From contig NC_004347.2 of the NCBI RefSeq assembly GCF_000146165.2, positions 2,604,001 to 2,668,000 on the forward strand: DNA of 64,000 nucleotides. Direction: 5' to 3'. The notes below the pieces were generated by a model, which was given only the letters and a program-made list of their open reading frames with translations, was not told the origin of the DNA and made no database searches. This DNA is from Shewanella oneidensis MR-1 (GTDB lineage Bacteria; Pseudomonadota; Gammaproteobacteria; Enterobacterales; Shewanellaceae). Below, in pieces: positions 28,781 to 39,051 of this stretch. Positions within the stretch are counted from its first letter, which is position 1; every line of letters begins with the position of its first letter. Position numbers and translations under genes: made by a program.

Positions 28781-28809
28781 TTGACTCCTCCCACAGAGCG
28801 TTTTACTAT
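28781..28809 (+). promoter_or_regulatory. sigma-70 promoter of the tRNA-Asn array
   Basis: TTGACT (28781-28786) and TACTAT (28804-28809) are separated by exactly 17 bases, followed by a GC-rich GCGCTCC discriminator. The first tRNA starts 41 bases after the -10 hexamer. Confidence 0.8.
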
Positions 28810-28850
28810 GCGCTCCGTTCTCAACGAGTCATCGAGACAAGAAAAACGAT

Positions 28851-28926
28851 TCCCCTGTAGTTCAGTCGGTAGAACGGCGGACTGTTAATCCGTATGTCAC
28901 TGGTTCAAGTCCAGTCAGGGGAGCCA
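28851..28926 (+). tRNA. tRNA-Asn(GTT), copy 1
   Basis: 76 bases with encoded CCA. The acceptor TCCCCTG pairs with CAGGGGA, the anticodon loop is CTGTTAA (anticodon GTT), and the T-arm is GGTTCAAGTCC. Confidence 0.97.
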
Positions 28927-28974
28927 AATCTAAGTATCGGTAAACAATGAGAATACAGTTAGGTAACTAACGAT

Positions 28975-29050
28975 TCCCCTGTAGTTCAGTCGGTAGAACG
29001 GCGGACTGTTAATCCGTATGTCACTGGTTCAAGTCCAGTCAGGGGAGCCA
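28975..29050 (+). tRNA. tRNA-Asn(GTT), copy 2
   Basis: Identical to copy 1, 48 bases downstream. Confidence 0.97.
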
Positions 29051-29081
29051 CTTAGTTAACACGCTGATGCATTAAAATGAT

Positions 29082-29157
29082 TCCCCTGTAGTTCAGTCGG
29101 TAGAACGGCGGACTGTTAATCCGTATGTCACTGGTTCAAGTCCAGTCAGGGGAGCCA
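29082..29157 (+). tRNA. tRNA-Asn(GTT), copy 3
   Basis: Identical to the other copies, 31 bases after copy 2. It is followed by the 45-base spacer that recurs after copy 4. Confidence 0.97.
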
Positions 29158-29202
29158 ATTTAATGTAATAGCCAAAGTCGATAGTAATATCGCACCCTCT
29201 AC

Positions 29203-29278
29203 TCCCCTGTAGTTCAGTCGGTAGAACGGCGGACTGTTAATCCGTATGTCACTGGTTCAAGTCCAGTCAGGGGAGCCA
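29203..29278 (+). tRNA. tRNA-Asn(GTT), copy 4
   Basis: Identical to the other copies and part of a 121-base tandem duplication (spacer plus tRNA). Confidence 0.97.
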
Positions 29279-29323
29279 ATTTAATGTAATAGCCAAAGTC
29301 GATAGTAATATCGCACCCTCTAC

Positions 29324-29399
29324 TCCCCTGTAGTTCAGTCGGTAGAACGGCGGACTGTTAATCCGTATGTCACTGGTTCAAGTCCAGTCAGGGGAGCCA
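29324..29399 (+). tRNA. tRNA-Asn(GTT), copy 5
   Basis: Identical to the other copies; the last of the array, preceded by the second copy of the 45-base spacer. Confidence 0.97.
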
Positions 29400-29596
29400 A
29401 TCTCTACTTTATCTGCTTAAACTACCCTTCAAATTTAGTCATCTCGCTTTTCATTGCTGTTTTGCGTTAAATACGGTTACACTGTGAGCAATTTGTTAAC
29501 CAAAATTCCGAGTATCATCACGCAGATAGCGGTATTGCTTGAAATATCATGCAATATCTTATTGCATATACTCTGATATATTGAGAGCGGATTTTT

Positions 29597-31501
29597 ATGG
29601 CGATGTCTAAATCATATCCCATTTTCTTATTGCTGGTTTTTTTAGGCTTGTTTGGTTGGGGTTATCAAAACGAGAATAACCAGTTACAGGCAGATCAACA
29701 GCAAGAACTCAATAATTTCAAACAATACATGGTTAATTTTTCCCAATGGCAAGGCAATGGTAGCGATCTTTACCAAAGCATCTCAACACTCTACCCATTG
29801 CAATTTTTCCAGTATATCGACGATACCGATGGTCAACTTAATTACACACAAGGCGAACTCAACACTCAAATTTCCCAACCACTCGCAGGATTATTTGCCT
29901 TAGATTTATCCCATACCCAAAAACTGGCAGCGGGTCGCTTACAAGTCAAATTAGCTGCCGACCAAGCCATTGAAAATGCTATTGCCAACACTCAGCAGTT
30001 AGGACTCGTACTGCTGCTAACCTATATTGTGTTGGTGGTTGTTTTTATATTGCTTATCAACAAAGTAAGAGCAGCTATCCGTTATGCCGCCGATTATATT
30101 ACCCACATTCCAGAGATGAACTTTTCAGCCATAGAGTCTTCCAAACTTAATGGTGAAATGACCCCTGTCAGATTAGCGCTTGAGGAATGCCGCGCACAGT
30201 TAAAATCGCAAATGGATAGCCTCACAAATGAAAACCAAAAACTGCATAAAGTAGCCTATCAAGATCCTATTACAGGCTTCGGTAGCCGTCCTCGTTTTAC
30301 GACTAAATTGGAAAGCATTAGCAATCACGCAGTTCCCCAACTAGGGTTAATGGCCATGGTCAAAGCTACGGAATTGGCCCATATCAACCAACTCCAAGGT
30401 CGCTCAGCAGGGGATGATTATTTATCGAATTTAGCCACTTGCATTCGCAAGGCCAGCTCAAAATATCCCGATGCAGAGTGCTACCGCGTATCCAGTGCCG
30501 ATTTTGCGATTTTTCTACCTGATTTAGTGCTAAAGGATGGACCTAAGTTTTTAGACCAACTGAAGATTTTACTCGATGAATATCAACAGATGATTAAAAC
30601 TGAATCCGCTGCCCATGTAGGACTTGTTCCTTACCAACAGGGCGCGGATCCAGTCAATTTGCTCTCACTTGCTGATACGGCAGTCAGCATCGCGCAAACC
30701 CTCGGTCCCAATAGCTATCATATTCAAGAAAAACTTAATGGTGATGAGCAATTTGGTGATGATCGTTGGAAATTAGCGATCAATGACTTAATCACTCGCC
30801 AAGCGCTGAAGTTTTTCCAACAACCCATTCAACCCTGCCGCAATGATGTTGAGGTATATCGCGAGCTACTCGCGCGCTTCTACAACAGTGAAGGAAAGTT
30901 TTTGCCTACTACCACAGTCATCGCCATGGCTGAACGTCATGGTATGAGCACTGAGTTAGATAAACTTGTGGTGATCAGTACATTAAAAATGCTTAAGGAA
31001 AATCCCACCATTAGCGGCAATTTTGGCATCAATATCAGTGCATTTTCTGCCCATCAGGAACTGTTTGTTGGCTGGTTAAGGGATATTCTTGGTAAGCATC
31101 GATATATTGCCTCTCGCTTAGTGTTTGAGATCAACGAATCCGGTATGCAAGCCAATTTAGGGGCAAGTTATAAGTTTGTCCGCGAAGTTCATAGTGTGGG
31201 TTCAAGGGTATCGATTGAACGTTTTGGCATGAGCTTTACTTCGTTCAAATTCTTCAGCGAGGTGCGCCCAGACTACATTAAGCTCGATGGAAGCTACACC
31301 GCGTCTATCGATGAAGATAGTAACAATAAGTTCTTCGTGCGCATGATGGTGGACGTTGCTAGACGTATCGGCATCCGCGTGATCGCCACCAGTGTTGAAC
31401 GTCAAGAAGAAAAATTGACCCTCGAAAAACTCCTCGTCGATGGTCTACAAGGCTATTATATTTCGCAGCCACAGGGCATTACCTTAACTGATCAAATTTA
31501 A
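29597..31501 (+). CDS. membrane protein with degenerate GGDEF and EAL domains
   Basis: The 634-residue protein has a transmembrane segment at residues 8-24, a periplasmic loop of about 110 residues, and a second helix near 134-155 (LGLVLLLTYIVLVVVFILLI). A HAMP-like linker, a GGDEF-like domain and an EAL-like domain follow. The GGDEF site reads SSADF (near 298-302), and the EAL signature reads ELLAR (near 422), with NISAFS and no DDFG motif where catalytic groups are expected. Both catalytic centres therefore appear lost. The layout is like LapD or CsrD, which bind c-di-GMP or regulate RNA decay rather than turn over c-di-GMP. It sits 125 bases upstream of rnfA. Confidence 0.85.
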   Translation: MAMSKSYPIFLLLVFLGLFGWGYQNENNQLQADQQQELNNFKQYMVNFSQWQGNGSDLYQSISTLYPLQFFQYIDDTDGQLNYTQGELNTQISQPLAGLFALDLSHTQKLAAGRLQVKLAADQAIENAIANTQQLGLVLLLTYIVLVVVFILLINKVRAAIRYAADYITHIPEMNFSAIESSKLNGEMTPVRLALEECRAQLKSQMDSLTNENQKLHKVAYQDPITGFGSRPRFTTKLESISNHAVPQLGLMAMVKATELAHINQLQGRSAGDDYLSNLATCIRKASSKYPDAECYRVSSADFAIFLPDLVLKDGPKFLDQLKILLDEYQQMIKTESAAHVGLVPYQQGADPVNLLSLADTAVSIAQTLGPNSYHIQEKLNGDEQFGDDRWKLAINDLITRQALKFFQQPIQPCRNDVEVYRELLARFYNSEGKFLPTTTVIAMAERHGMSTELDKLVVISTLKMLKENPTISGNFGINISAFSAHQELFVGWLRDILGKHRYIASRLVFEINESGMQANLGASYKFVREVHSVGSRVSIERFGMSFTSFKFFSEVRPDYIKLDGSYTASIDEDSNNKFFVRMMVDVARRIGIRVIATSVERQEEKLTLEKLLVDGLQGYYISQPQGITLTDQI

Positions 31502-31626
31502 GCCAAAACGGTGTTTACCTAGCACGCAAATTTACAGTAAAGATAGTTAACCCTGCATTCTATATGTTGTTTATGCAAACGGAAAAGTCGATAATACGGC
31601 CAAGATCCGTTTAGACAAGTATTGAG

Positions 31627-32205
31627 ATGAGTGAATATCTCCTGTTGTTGATCAGCACTGTATTGGTCAACAATTTCGTTTTAGTGAAATTCTTAGGTTT
31701 ATGTCCATTTATGGGGGTCTCCAGCAAATTGGAGTCCGCTATCGGTATGTCTATGGCCACCACCTTCGTGTTGACTTTGGCATCCATTCTCAGTTACCTC
31801 GTGAATCAATATCTGCTATTGCCCTTTGACCTCGGTTATCTGCGCACCATGAGCTTTATTTTAGTGATTGCGGTGGTGGTGCAATTTACCGAGATGGTCG
31901 TGCAAAAAACCAGTGCAGCCCTACACCGCGCGTTGGGGATTTATCTGCCGCTGATCACCACTAACTGCGCTGTATTAGGGGTAGCACTATTAAACGTGAA
32001 TGAGAAACACGATTTTATTCAATCCGCTATCTACGGATTTGGTGCCGCGGTAGGGTTTTCCTTAGTGTTAATTCTGTTTTCTGCGATGCGTGAACGTTTA
32101 GCGGCTGCCGATGTACCAGAGCCTTTTAAAGGCGGTGCCATCGCCATGATCACCGCGGGCCTGATGTCCTTGGCCTTTATGGGATTCACAGGATTGGTTA
32201 AATAA
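31627..32205 (+). CDS. rnfA: Rnf electron transport complex subunit A
   Basis: The 192-residue integral membrane protein has six predicted helices and closely follows E. coli Rsx[21 protein letters not shown] near the start and [17 protein letters not shown] near residue 100. With RnfE it forms the membrane part of the ferredoxin:NAD oxidoreductase complex, which also keeps SoxR reduced in E. coli. The ribosome-binding site is weak (GAG close to the ATG). It is the first gene of rnfABCDGE and abuts rnfB, the two joined as TAA-ATG with no gap. Confidence 0.97.
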   Translation: MSEYLLLLISTVLVNNFVLVKFLGLCPFMGVSSKLESAIGMSMATTFVLTLASILSYLVNQYLLLPFDLGYLRTMSFILVIAVVVQFTEMVVQKTSAALHRALGIYLPLITTNCAVLGVALLNVNEKHDFIQSAIYGFGAAVGFSLVLILFSAMRERLAAADVPEPFKGGAIAMITAGLMSLAFMGFTGLVK

Positions 32206-32787
32206 ATGTCCACCATGTTAATTGCCGTTATCTTATTAACCCTATTGGCATTATTCTTTGGGGTATTACTCGGATTTGCCGCCTTAAAATTCAAGGTTGA
32301 AGGCAACCCTATCGTTGATGAGCTTGAAGCGATTTTGCCACAAACTCAATGTGGTCAATGTGGTTATCCCGGCTGTCGTCCCTACGCCGAAGCCATTGCC
32401 AATGGCGACAAAGTCAATAAGTGCCCTCCCGGCGGCACTGCCACAATGGAAAAACTCGCCAGTTTAATGGGCGTAGAACCAGAGCCTCTCAATGCTGAGG
32501 CGCAGTCTCAGGTTAAAAAAGTCGCTTATATCCGTGAAGATGAGTGTATTGGCTGCACTAAATGTATTCAGGCCTGCCCAGTCGATGCCATTATTGGCGC
32601 GGGTAAATTAATGCATACCGTGCTCACTGCCGATTGCACAGGTTGCGATCTGTGTGTTGAGCCCTGCCCCGTCGACTGTATCGATATGGTGCCAGTGACC
32701 CAAAATCTGAAAAACTGGAATTGGCGTTTAAATGCGATTCCCGTGACTCTTATCCAAGAGACCCCGCACGAAGAGAAGAGAGGATAA
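32206..32787 (+). CDS. rnfB: Rnf complex subunit B, iron-sulfur protein
   Basis: The 193-residue protein has an N-terminal membrane helix (residues 2-24), a [15 protein letters not shown] cluster-binding stretch near residue 47, and two ferredoxin-type 4Fe-4S motifs, [12 protein letters not shown] near 112 and [12 protein letters not shown] near 142. It passes electrons between soluble donors and the membrane complex. It follows rnfA without a gap and ends 3 bases before the GTG start of rnfC. Confidence 0.97.
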   Translation: MSTMLIAVILLTLLALFFGVLLGFAALKFKVEGNPIVDELEAILPQTQCGQCGYPGCRPYAEAIANGDKVNKCPPGGTATMEKLASLMGVEPEPLNAEAQSQVKKVAYIREDECIGCTKCIQACPVDAIIGAGKLMHTVLTADCTGCDLCVEPCPVDCIDMVPVTQNLKNWNWRLNAIPVTLIQETPHEEKRG

Positions 32788-32790
32788 GCG

Positions 32791-35163
32791 GTGCTAACTT
32801 TATTAGATCAATTAGATAAAGGAACCCTTTGGCGCTCACCCGGTGGCATACATCCACCCGAAGTCAAATTCCTCTCCAATACTACGCCGATTAGCCAACT
32901 GCCATTAGCACGAGAATACCTCGTGCCTGTGCCACAGGTCGGTGAGAACTGCACCCTTGCAGTAAAAGTGGGCGACAAAGTATTAAAAGGTACGCCCTTA
33001 ACTCAAGGTACATCCATTTGGCATTTACCCGTGCATGCGCCAACCTCCGGCGCTGTTGTCGCCATTGAGCTAAGAGCCAGTAACCACGCCTCGGCGCTAC
33101 CAGTGAATACCTGTGTGATTGCCGCCGATGGTGAAGATCGTTGGTGTGAACTCACATCAGGCTCACTCGATAGTCTGAGTAATCAACAAATAATTACCAA
33201 GATCCATGCGGCAGGTATTGCCGGCATGGGCGGCGCAGCCTTTCCAAGCCATATCAAGCTTAATCCCGTTAGTGAAATCGAATTAGTGATTATCAACGGC
33301 GTAGAATGCGAGCCTTATATCAGTGCCGACGATCGACTCATGCGTGAATACAGCCAAGAGATATTGGCGGGCATTGGCATTATCCATCGCCTCTTAGCCC
33401 CCAAGCGCATTGTGATTGCTATTGAAGACAATAAGCCCGAAGCAATACAAGCCATGCAGAACGCAGTGAGTCAATCAACGCTTCCTACGGGCAGTGTTCG
33501 AGTCACAGTGATCCCAACCAAGTATCCTTCTGGCGGTGAAAAACAGCTTATTCAGATCATCACCGGTCGTGAAGTACCCTCTGGCGCCATCCCCGCTAAG
33601 CTTGGGATTGTGGTGCATAACGTCGGTACTGCTTTTGCGATTCACCAAGCTGTCACCCAAGGTAAACCACTGATTGAACGTGTAGTTACCGTTACTGGAC
33701 AAAATGTCGGTAAACCTGGCAACTATTGGTTACCCATAGGCACGCCCGTTGAGCACGTGCTCGCCCATACCGAATTTAACGCCGCAGCCGATCAAAAGGT
33801 GATTATTGGCGGCCCGATGATGGGCCATGCGCTGCCAACGATCCAAGTGCCCATTTTAAAAGGCACTAACTGTATTTTGGTCCCGAGCAGTCAAGAGATT
33901 GGAACCACGCCAGAGGAAAAAGCCTGTATCCGCTGCGGCGAATGCGCCAATGCCTGCCCTGCACTCTTGCTACCACAGCAACTGTTTTGGCATGCCAAGG
34001 CTGAAGAATACGACAAAGCAGCCAGCTATAACCTCAAAGACTGTATCGAATGTGGCTGTTGTAGCTATGTATGTCCGAGTGATATACCCCTCGTGGAATA
34101 CTACCGCATCGCCAAGTCAGCACTAAAACAAACCGCAGATGAAAAACAGCAAGCCGAGCGCGCAAAATTACGCTTCGAGGCACGACTTCAACGTCTTGAA
34201 GAAGAAAAACTCGCCCGTGAAGCCAAGGCGAAAGAAGCCGCTGCGCGTCGCCAAACGACCATGACCACAACGGATAAGGATGCCGTTGCACAGGCCATGG
34301 CGCGTATTGCCGCGAAGAAAGCAGCACAAACCACCGCCGATGACGCAACGGCTACGATCGCAACTGCTGAAGTTGATGCAGTCAGCACACAAGCACCTAA
34401 GGGTAAAGCGGCTGTAGCCGCTGCGATTGCCCGCGCAAAAGCTAAGAAAGCCGCTGCAACCAACGTTTCTCAAGCAGAAGATGATGCTGAATCTTCTAAG
34501 CAAACAGCGCCTACTGAACAAGCCGAGTCTTTATCGCAAAAAGATAAAGTCGCAGCGGCGATTGCGCGGGCCAAAGCCAAAAAAGCGGCGATGAATGCAG
34601 ACTCAGATGCTAACGAGGGTACAGATACTGCTGAGATAAACTCAGATAAGCCTGTTATTCCATCCGCAGCTAACACTGAGATGGATGACAAAAAAGCCAA
34701 AGTGGCCGCTGCGGTTGCACGCGCTAAAGCTAAAAAGGCCGCTGCGCAACAAACCGAATCGAATGACGCTGCTGAAGTTCAGTCAAGTGATGTCGCAGAG
34801 TCAGCTCAGCCAAGCAATGCGACACTTAAGCCTGAACTTAACTCAGAACCTAATTCAGCACCTAATTCAACACTTAGTCCTGAAGATGAGAAAAAAGCCA
34901 AAGTGGCTGCAGCCGTTGCCCGTGCGAAAGCCAAAAAAGCTGCCGCGCAACAGGTCGAATTGAATGAGGATATCCCGGCTCAACCAATCGTTGGGGCCGA
35001 GCCAGTATCAGCTCAACCAAGTAATGCGCCACTTAGCCCTGAACTAAGCGCGCAACTCAGTCCAGAAGATGAGAAAAAGGCCAAAGTGGCCGCCGCTGTT
35101 GCCCGCGCGAAAGCAAAAAAAGCAGCAAGGGAAGCTGATGCGATCAGTGACTCAAATGAATAG
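32791..35163 (+). CDS. rnfC: Rnf complex subunit C with long Ala/Lys-rich tail
   Basis: The 790-residue peripheral NADH/FMN-binding subunit starts with GTG. The N-terminal 450 residues are the conserved part: GIAGMGGAAFPSHIKL near 145, a NADH-binding region, and two 4Fe-4S motifs CIRCGECANACP near 379 and CIECGCCSYVCP near 418. The remaining 350 residues are a low-complexity extension with five copies of a module like KAKVAAAVARAKAKKAA between acidic, Gln/Ser-rich spacers. Long tails are known in gammaproteobacterial RnfC and vary in repeat number. Their purpose is unclear. Confidence 0.95.
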   Translation: MLTLLDQLDKGTLWRSPGGIHPPEVKFLSNTTPISQLPLAREYLVPVPQVGENCTLAVKVGDKVLKGTPLTQGTSIWHLPVHAPTSGAVVAIELRASNHASALPVNTCVIAADGEDRWCELTSGSLDSLSNQQIITKIHAAGIAGMGGAAFPSHIKLNPVSEIELVIINGVECEPYISADDRLMREYSQEILAGIGIIHRLLAPKRIVIAIEDNKPEAIQAMQNAVSQSTLPTGSVRVTVIPTKYPSGGEKQLIQIITGREVPSGAIPAKLGIVVHNVGTAFAIHQAVTQGKPLIERVVTVTGQNVGKPGNYWLPIGTPVEHVLAHTEFNAAADQKVIIGGPMMGHALPTIQVPILKGTNCILVPSSQEIGTTPEEKACIRCGECANACPALLLPQQLFWHAKAEEYDKAASYNLKDCIECGCCSYVCPSDIPLVEYYRIAKSALKQTADEKQQAERAKLRFEARLQRLEEEKLAREAKAKEAAARRQTTMTTTDKDAVAQAMARIAAKKAAQTTADDATATIATAEVDAVSTQAPKGKAAVAAAIARAKAKKAAATNVSQAEDDAESSKQTAPTEQAESLSQKDKVAAAIARAKAKKAAMNADSDANEGTDTAEINSDKPVIPSAANTEMDDKKAKVAAAVARAKAKKAAAQQTESNDAAEVQSSDVAESAQPSNATLKPELNSEPNSAPNSTLSPEDEKKAKVAAAVARAKAKKAAAQQVELNEDIPAQPIVGAEPVSAQPSNAPLSPELSAQLSPEDEKKAKVAAAVARAKAKKAAREADAISDSNE
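34396..35135 (+). repeat. imperfect coding repeat in the rnfC tail (five modules)
   Basis: Modules of about 17-20 residues, ending ARAKAKKAA, recur at roughly 34396-34455, 34540-34595, 34687-34750, 34888-34950 and 35068-35133. The last three share the longer core KKAKVAAAVARAKAKKAA. A weaker related segment precedes them near 34285-34325. Confidence 0.85.
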
Positions 35164-35213
35164 CGCAGTTGACTTAAAAATCTGTAGCTTAAAAATCAGT
35201 GACTCAAGATTAG

Positions 35214-36278
<1,065 letters not shown>

Positions 36279-36332
36279 GCCTGTGAAATAGCGAATCAAG
36301 CGAGCTTGAACAAAGACTCTTGAGGAAAAAAT

Positions 36333-36971
36333 TTGAATAACCCAATGATTAAAAATGGTCTGTTACTCGCCCTGTTTGCCCTGCTCTGCACTGGCTTAGT
36401 CGCAGTGGTCAATCAACAGACCTTCGATAAAATAAAGCTGCAACAGCAGAAAGAACTGATGGGCATCTTACATCAACTGATCCCCGAGGAAATCCATGAC
36501 AATGAGCTGACCGCTCAATGTACATTGCTGCAGAACAAAGAGGCGCTAGGCACAGAAGATGCCATGCCTGCTTATATTGCCACCGCAGCCGGTAAACCCG
36601 TTGCAATCGCTATGGAAGCCATCGCCCCTGATGGCTATAACGGTAATATCAAACTGATTGTGGGCATCAATACCCAAGGTGAAGTGTTAGGCGTGCGCAC
36701 CCTTGCCCACCAAGAAACCCCTGGGCTTGGAGATAAAATCGAATTACGTAAATCCGATTGGGTCACCAAGTTTGTCGGAAAAGTACTTAAATCCGAAGAT
36801 GATAAGCAATGGCAGGTGCAAAAAGACGGCGGCGATTTCGATCAATTTACCGGTGCCACGATTACGCCTCGCGCCTATGTGAAAGCCGTAAAACGCGCGG
36901 TATGGTACTTTACTCAGCATCAAGCAGAAATTTTCAGCCAACCACTTAATTGTGAGGCCAAACATGACTAA
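36333..36971 (+). CDS. rnfG: Rnf complex subunit G
   Basis: The 212-residue subunit has one N-terminal helix (residues 7-25) and a periplasmic FMN-binding domain. The FMN-threonine site is in [18 protein letters not shown] near residue 170, and [12 protein letters not shown] is near 129. I use the TTG at 36333 because GAGG stands 7-8 bases before it; the next ATG at 36345 is too far from that site. It overlaps rnfE by 8 bases. Confidence 0.94.
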   Translation: MNNPMIKNGLLLALFALLCTGLVAVVNQQTFDKIKLQQQKELMGILHQLIPEEIHDNELTAQCTLLQNKEALGTEDAMPAYIATAAGKPVAIAMEAIAPDGYNGNIKLIVGINTQGEVLGVRTLAHQETPGLGDKIELRKSDWVTKFVGKVLKSEDDKQWQVQKDGGDFDQFTGATITPRAYVKAVKRAVWYFTQHQAEIFSQPLNCEAKHD

Positions 36972-37662
36972 TTATCGCGAAATTGCTTGGCAAGGGCTGT
37001 GGAAAAATAACCCTGGTCTAGTACAGCGCCTCGGGCTTTGCCCATTGCTAGCGGTCACAACAACCCTCACCAATGCCCTTGGCCTTGGTATCGCCACTAT
37101 GCTGGTACTGATAGGCTCTAACGTCTTAATATCGTTAGTACGCGACTATGTGCCCAAGGAAATCCGTATCCCCGTGTTTGTGATGATCATTGCAGCGCTG
37201 GTGACGGCGGTGCAACTTCTGGTGAATGCTTATGCCTATGGGCTTTATATGTCGTTGGGGATCTTCCTACCGCTGATTGTGACCAACTGCATTATCATTG
37301 GCCGCGCAGAAGCATTTGCTTCCCGTAATAATGCCTTTAGCTCCGCCTTCGATGGTTTGATGATGGGATTAGGGTTTACCTTGGTATTGGTCTTACTTGG
37401 CGCCACGCGAGAAATCCTTGGTCAAGGCACACTGTTTGATGGCGCAGATCAACTGCTTGGCCCTTGGGCAAAAGCCTTAACATTTCAGGTATGGCAAGTT
37501 GATACGTCCTTCCTGCTAGCCATGTTGCCGCCCGGCGCCTTTATCGTCATGGGTTTACTTATCGCTCTTAAAAACGTTATCGATAAAAAGCTTAGAGAGC
37601 GTCAGCCTGAAACGGCGGTTCAACCAAGCGTCGCACGGGCACGGATCACTAAAGTGAGTTAA
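36964..37662 (+). CDS. rnfE: Rnf complex subunit E
   Basis: The 232-residue six-helix membrane subunit is a paralogue of Rnf[28 protein letters not shown] near the start and [18 protein letters not shown] near residue 105. The ATG at 36964 follows GAGG with good spacing and lies inside the end of rnfG. The open frame extends four codons upstream to a GTG, which I do not use. It closes the rnf operon; nth follows after 73 bases, the same order as in E. coli. Confidence 0.96.
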   Translation: MTNYREIAWQGLWKNNPGLVQRLGLCPLLAVTTTLTNALGLGIATMLVLIGSNVLISLVRDYVPKEIRIPVFVMIIAALVTAVQLLVNAYAYGLYMSLGIFLPLIVTNCIIIGRAEAFASRNNAFSSAFDGLMMGLGFTLVLVLLGATREILGQGTLFDGADQLLGPWAKALTFQVWQVDTSFLLAMLPPGAFIVMGLLIALKNVIDKKLRERQPETAVQPSVARARITKVS

Positions 37663-37735
37663 GCCTTCTCACTCATTGAGATAACAGAATAGGCGGAGGG
37701 TTTAGCGTTAAACCCTCTGACTTACAAGGATCACC

Positions 37736-38431
37736 ATGAATCAACAAAAACGCATCCAAATCCTCACCCGCCTACGTGAAAACAATCCTAAACCACAGAC
37801 CGAGCTGAATTTCTCCAGCCCTTTTGAATTACTGGTGGCGGTAACGTTATCGGCGCAGGCAACCGATGTGAGTGTGAATAAGGCGACCGATAAATTGTTT
37901 CCGGTGGCCAATACTGCCCACAGTATTTATGCCTTAGGTGTCGAAGGATTAAAGGAATATATCAAGACGATTGGCCTGTATAACAACAAGGCCGTCAATG
38001 TGATTAAGGCCTGCGAGATCTTGATTGAAAAATACAATGGTGAAGTGCCAGAAGACAGAGAAGCCCTCGAGTCCCTTCCTGGTGTTGGCCGTAAAACTGC
38101 CAATGTGGTGCTCAATACCGCCTTTGGTTGGCCAACTATCGCTGTCGATACCCATATCTTTCGCCTCGCTAATCGCACTAAATTTGCCCCAGGTAAAAAT
38201 GTGGTCGAAGTCGAGGAGCGTATGTTAAAGGTCGTTCCCGCCGAATTTAAAGTGGATGTACACCACTGGTTTATTCTGCATGGCCGCTACACCTGCCTTG
38301 CACGCAAACCCCGCTGCGGCAGCTGTATTATTGAAGATTTGTGTGAATATAAAAGCACTTTAAAGAGAAGGTTTACCCCGAAGAATAAATTCACGGATAA
38401 GGTGTTAAAAGCTAAAGGGCTTACAGGCTAG
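37736..38431 (+). CDS. nth: endonuclease III
   Basis: The 231-residue DNA glycosylase/AP lyase repairs oxidised pyrimidines. The helix-hairpin-helix LESLPGVGRKTANVVLN contains the catalytic Lys near residue 120, the catalytic Asp is in VDTHIFRLANRT, and the C-terminal 4Fe-4S cluster is CLARKPRCGSCIIEDLC. It is about 20 residues longer than E. coli Nth at the C-terminus. Its place behind rnfE is conserved in Enterobacteria and Shewanella. A weak hairpin (TAAAGGGCTT / AAGCCCTTTA, 38413-38456) overlaps its end. Confidence 0.96.
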   Translation: MNQQKRIQILTRLRENNPKPQTELNFSSPFELLVAVTLSAQATDVSVNKATDKLFPVANTAHSIYALGVEGLKEYIKTIGLYNNKAVNVIKACEILIEKYNGEVPEDREALESLPGVGRKTANVVLNTAFGWPTIAVDTHIFRLANRTKFAPGKNVVEVEERMLKVVPAEFKVDVHHWFILHGRYTCLARKPRCGSCIIEDLCEYKSTLKRRFTPKNKFTDKVLKAKGLTG

Positions 38432-38460
38432 ACACTCCTAAGCTAAAAGCCCTTTACTAT

Positions 38461-38733
38461 TCACACATTGGTTTTCGGACTACTAGATTTTTCCAGTAAT
38501 AGCTCAAGCAATTCCTCATATTTTGGCCCTTGGCCAAACTGCGGCAAAGCCACCGCAAACACCACCAGCGCGAAAGCGATATAAATGGCATACGGGTGAC
38601 TCCAAAGATCAGCAAGCAACGCCAGCGTGCCTAAGAGAAGCAAAATAATCACGCCAATCCGCACTCGCTGCACCCACTTCACCTTATGTTTCGCTGCCGC
38701 AATCAATACCAGCTCCGCGTCAGTAAATTCCAT
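38461..38733 (-). CDS. small membrane protein, function unknown
   Basis: A 90-residue protein with an N-terminal soluble helix (FTDAELVLIAAAKHKVKWVQRVR), two transmembrane segments (IGVIILLLLGTLALLADLW and AIYIAFALVVFAVALPQF) and a short charged tail. I start at the ATG at 38733, because AAGGA sits six bases before it; the ATG at 38739 would be touching that site. I do not recognise the family. It converges on nth. Confidence 0.65.
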   Translation of the reverse strand: MEFTDAELVLIAAAKHKVKWVQRVRIGVIILLLLGTLALLADLWSHPYAIYIAFALVVFAVALPQFGQGPKYEELLELLLEKSSSPKTNV

Positions 38734-38739
38734 GCCCAT

Positions 38740-39051
38740 TCCTTTTTATACTTCTAACCAAAATATTGAGGATGCCAACTCTATCAGTGAAAAACAACTC
38801 TGCAGCAAAATCGGTACTGTGAGCCTCGATAAAGGCGCGGACATGGCGTACTCCCACGCCATAAAACCGGCCATCGGTATGCCTAACAAACCAATTCAAA
38901 GAAAAATCAGCAGAATTTAAAACAGTCTAACGTACTGTTACGTATGAAAATTTATTCATTATGAAGTCGATAGCTTACAGGCAATAATTCTTTAGTCAAA
39001 ACAGAAGATCCAGTACACTAATCCTCTTTGCTTTAGAGAGTCTTTGCGAGT
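38740..39051. other. gene-free stretch
   Basis: This intergenic region between two divergent genes shows no convincing frame and no clear repeat. It presumably holds the two promoters. Confidence 0.4.

Larger units (their letters stand above)
27741..28850. other. 1.1-kb stretch without an intact gene
   Basis: Between uvrB and the tRNA-Asn array no intact gene with a start and ribosome-binding site is seen. It contains a perfect HexR-type palindrome (27866-27880), two DnaA-box-like 9-mers (27950-27972), an 8-base-stem hairpin (28194-28217), a coding-looking frame without start (28324-28545) and the tRNA promoter at the right end. It may hold a small RNA or a decayed gene. Confidence 0.6.
29158..29399 (+). 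repeat. 121-bp tandem duplication (spacer plus tRNA-Asn) x2
   Basis: The 45-base spacers at 29158-29202 and 29279-29323 are identical. Together with the identical tRNAs they make two exact 121-base units, a recent unequal-crossover product. Confidence 0.95.

Noticed and set aside
37927..38228. Frames on both strands inside nth
   Set aside because: They are shadows of the conserved nth frame, which shows all catalytic and cluster motifs.
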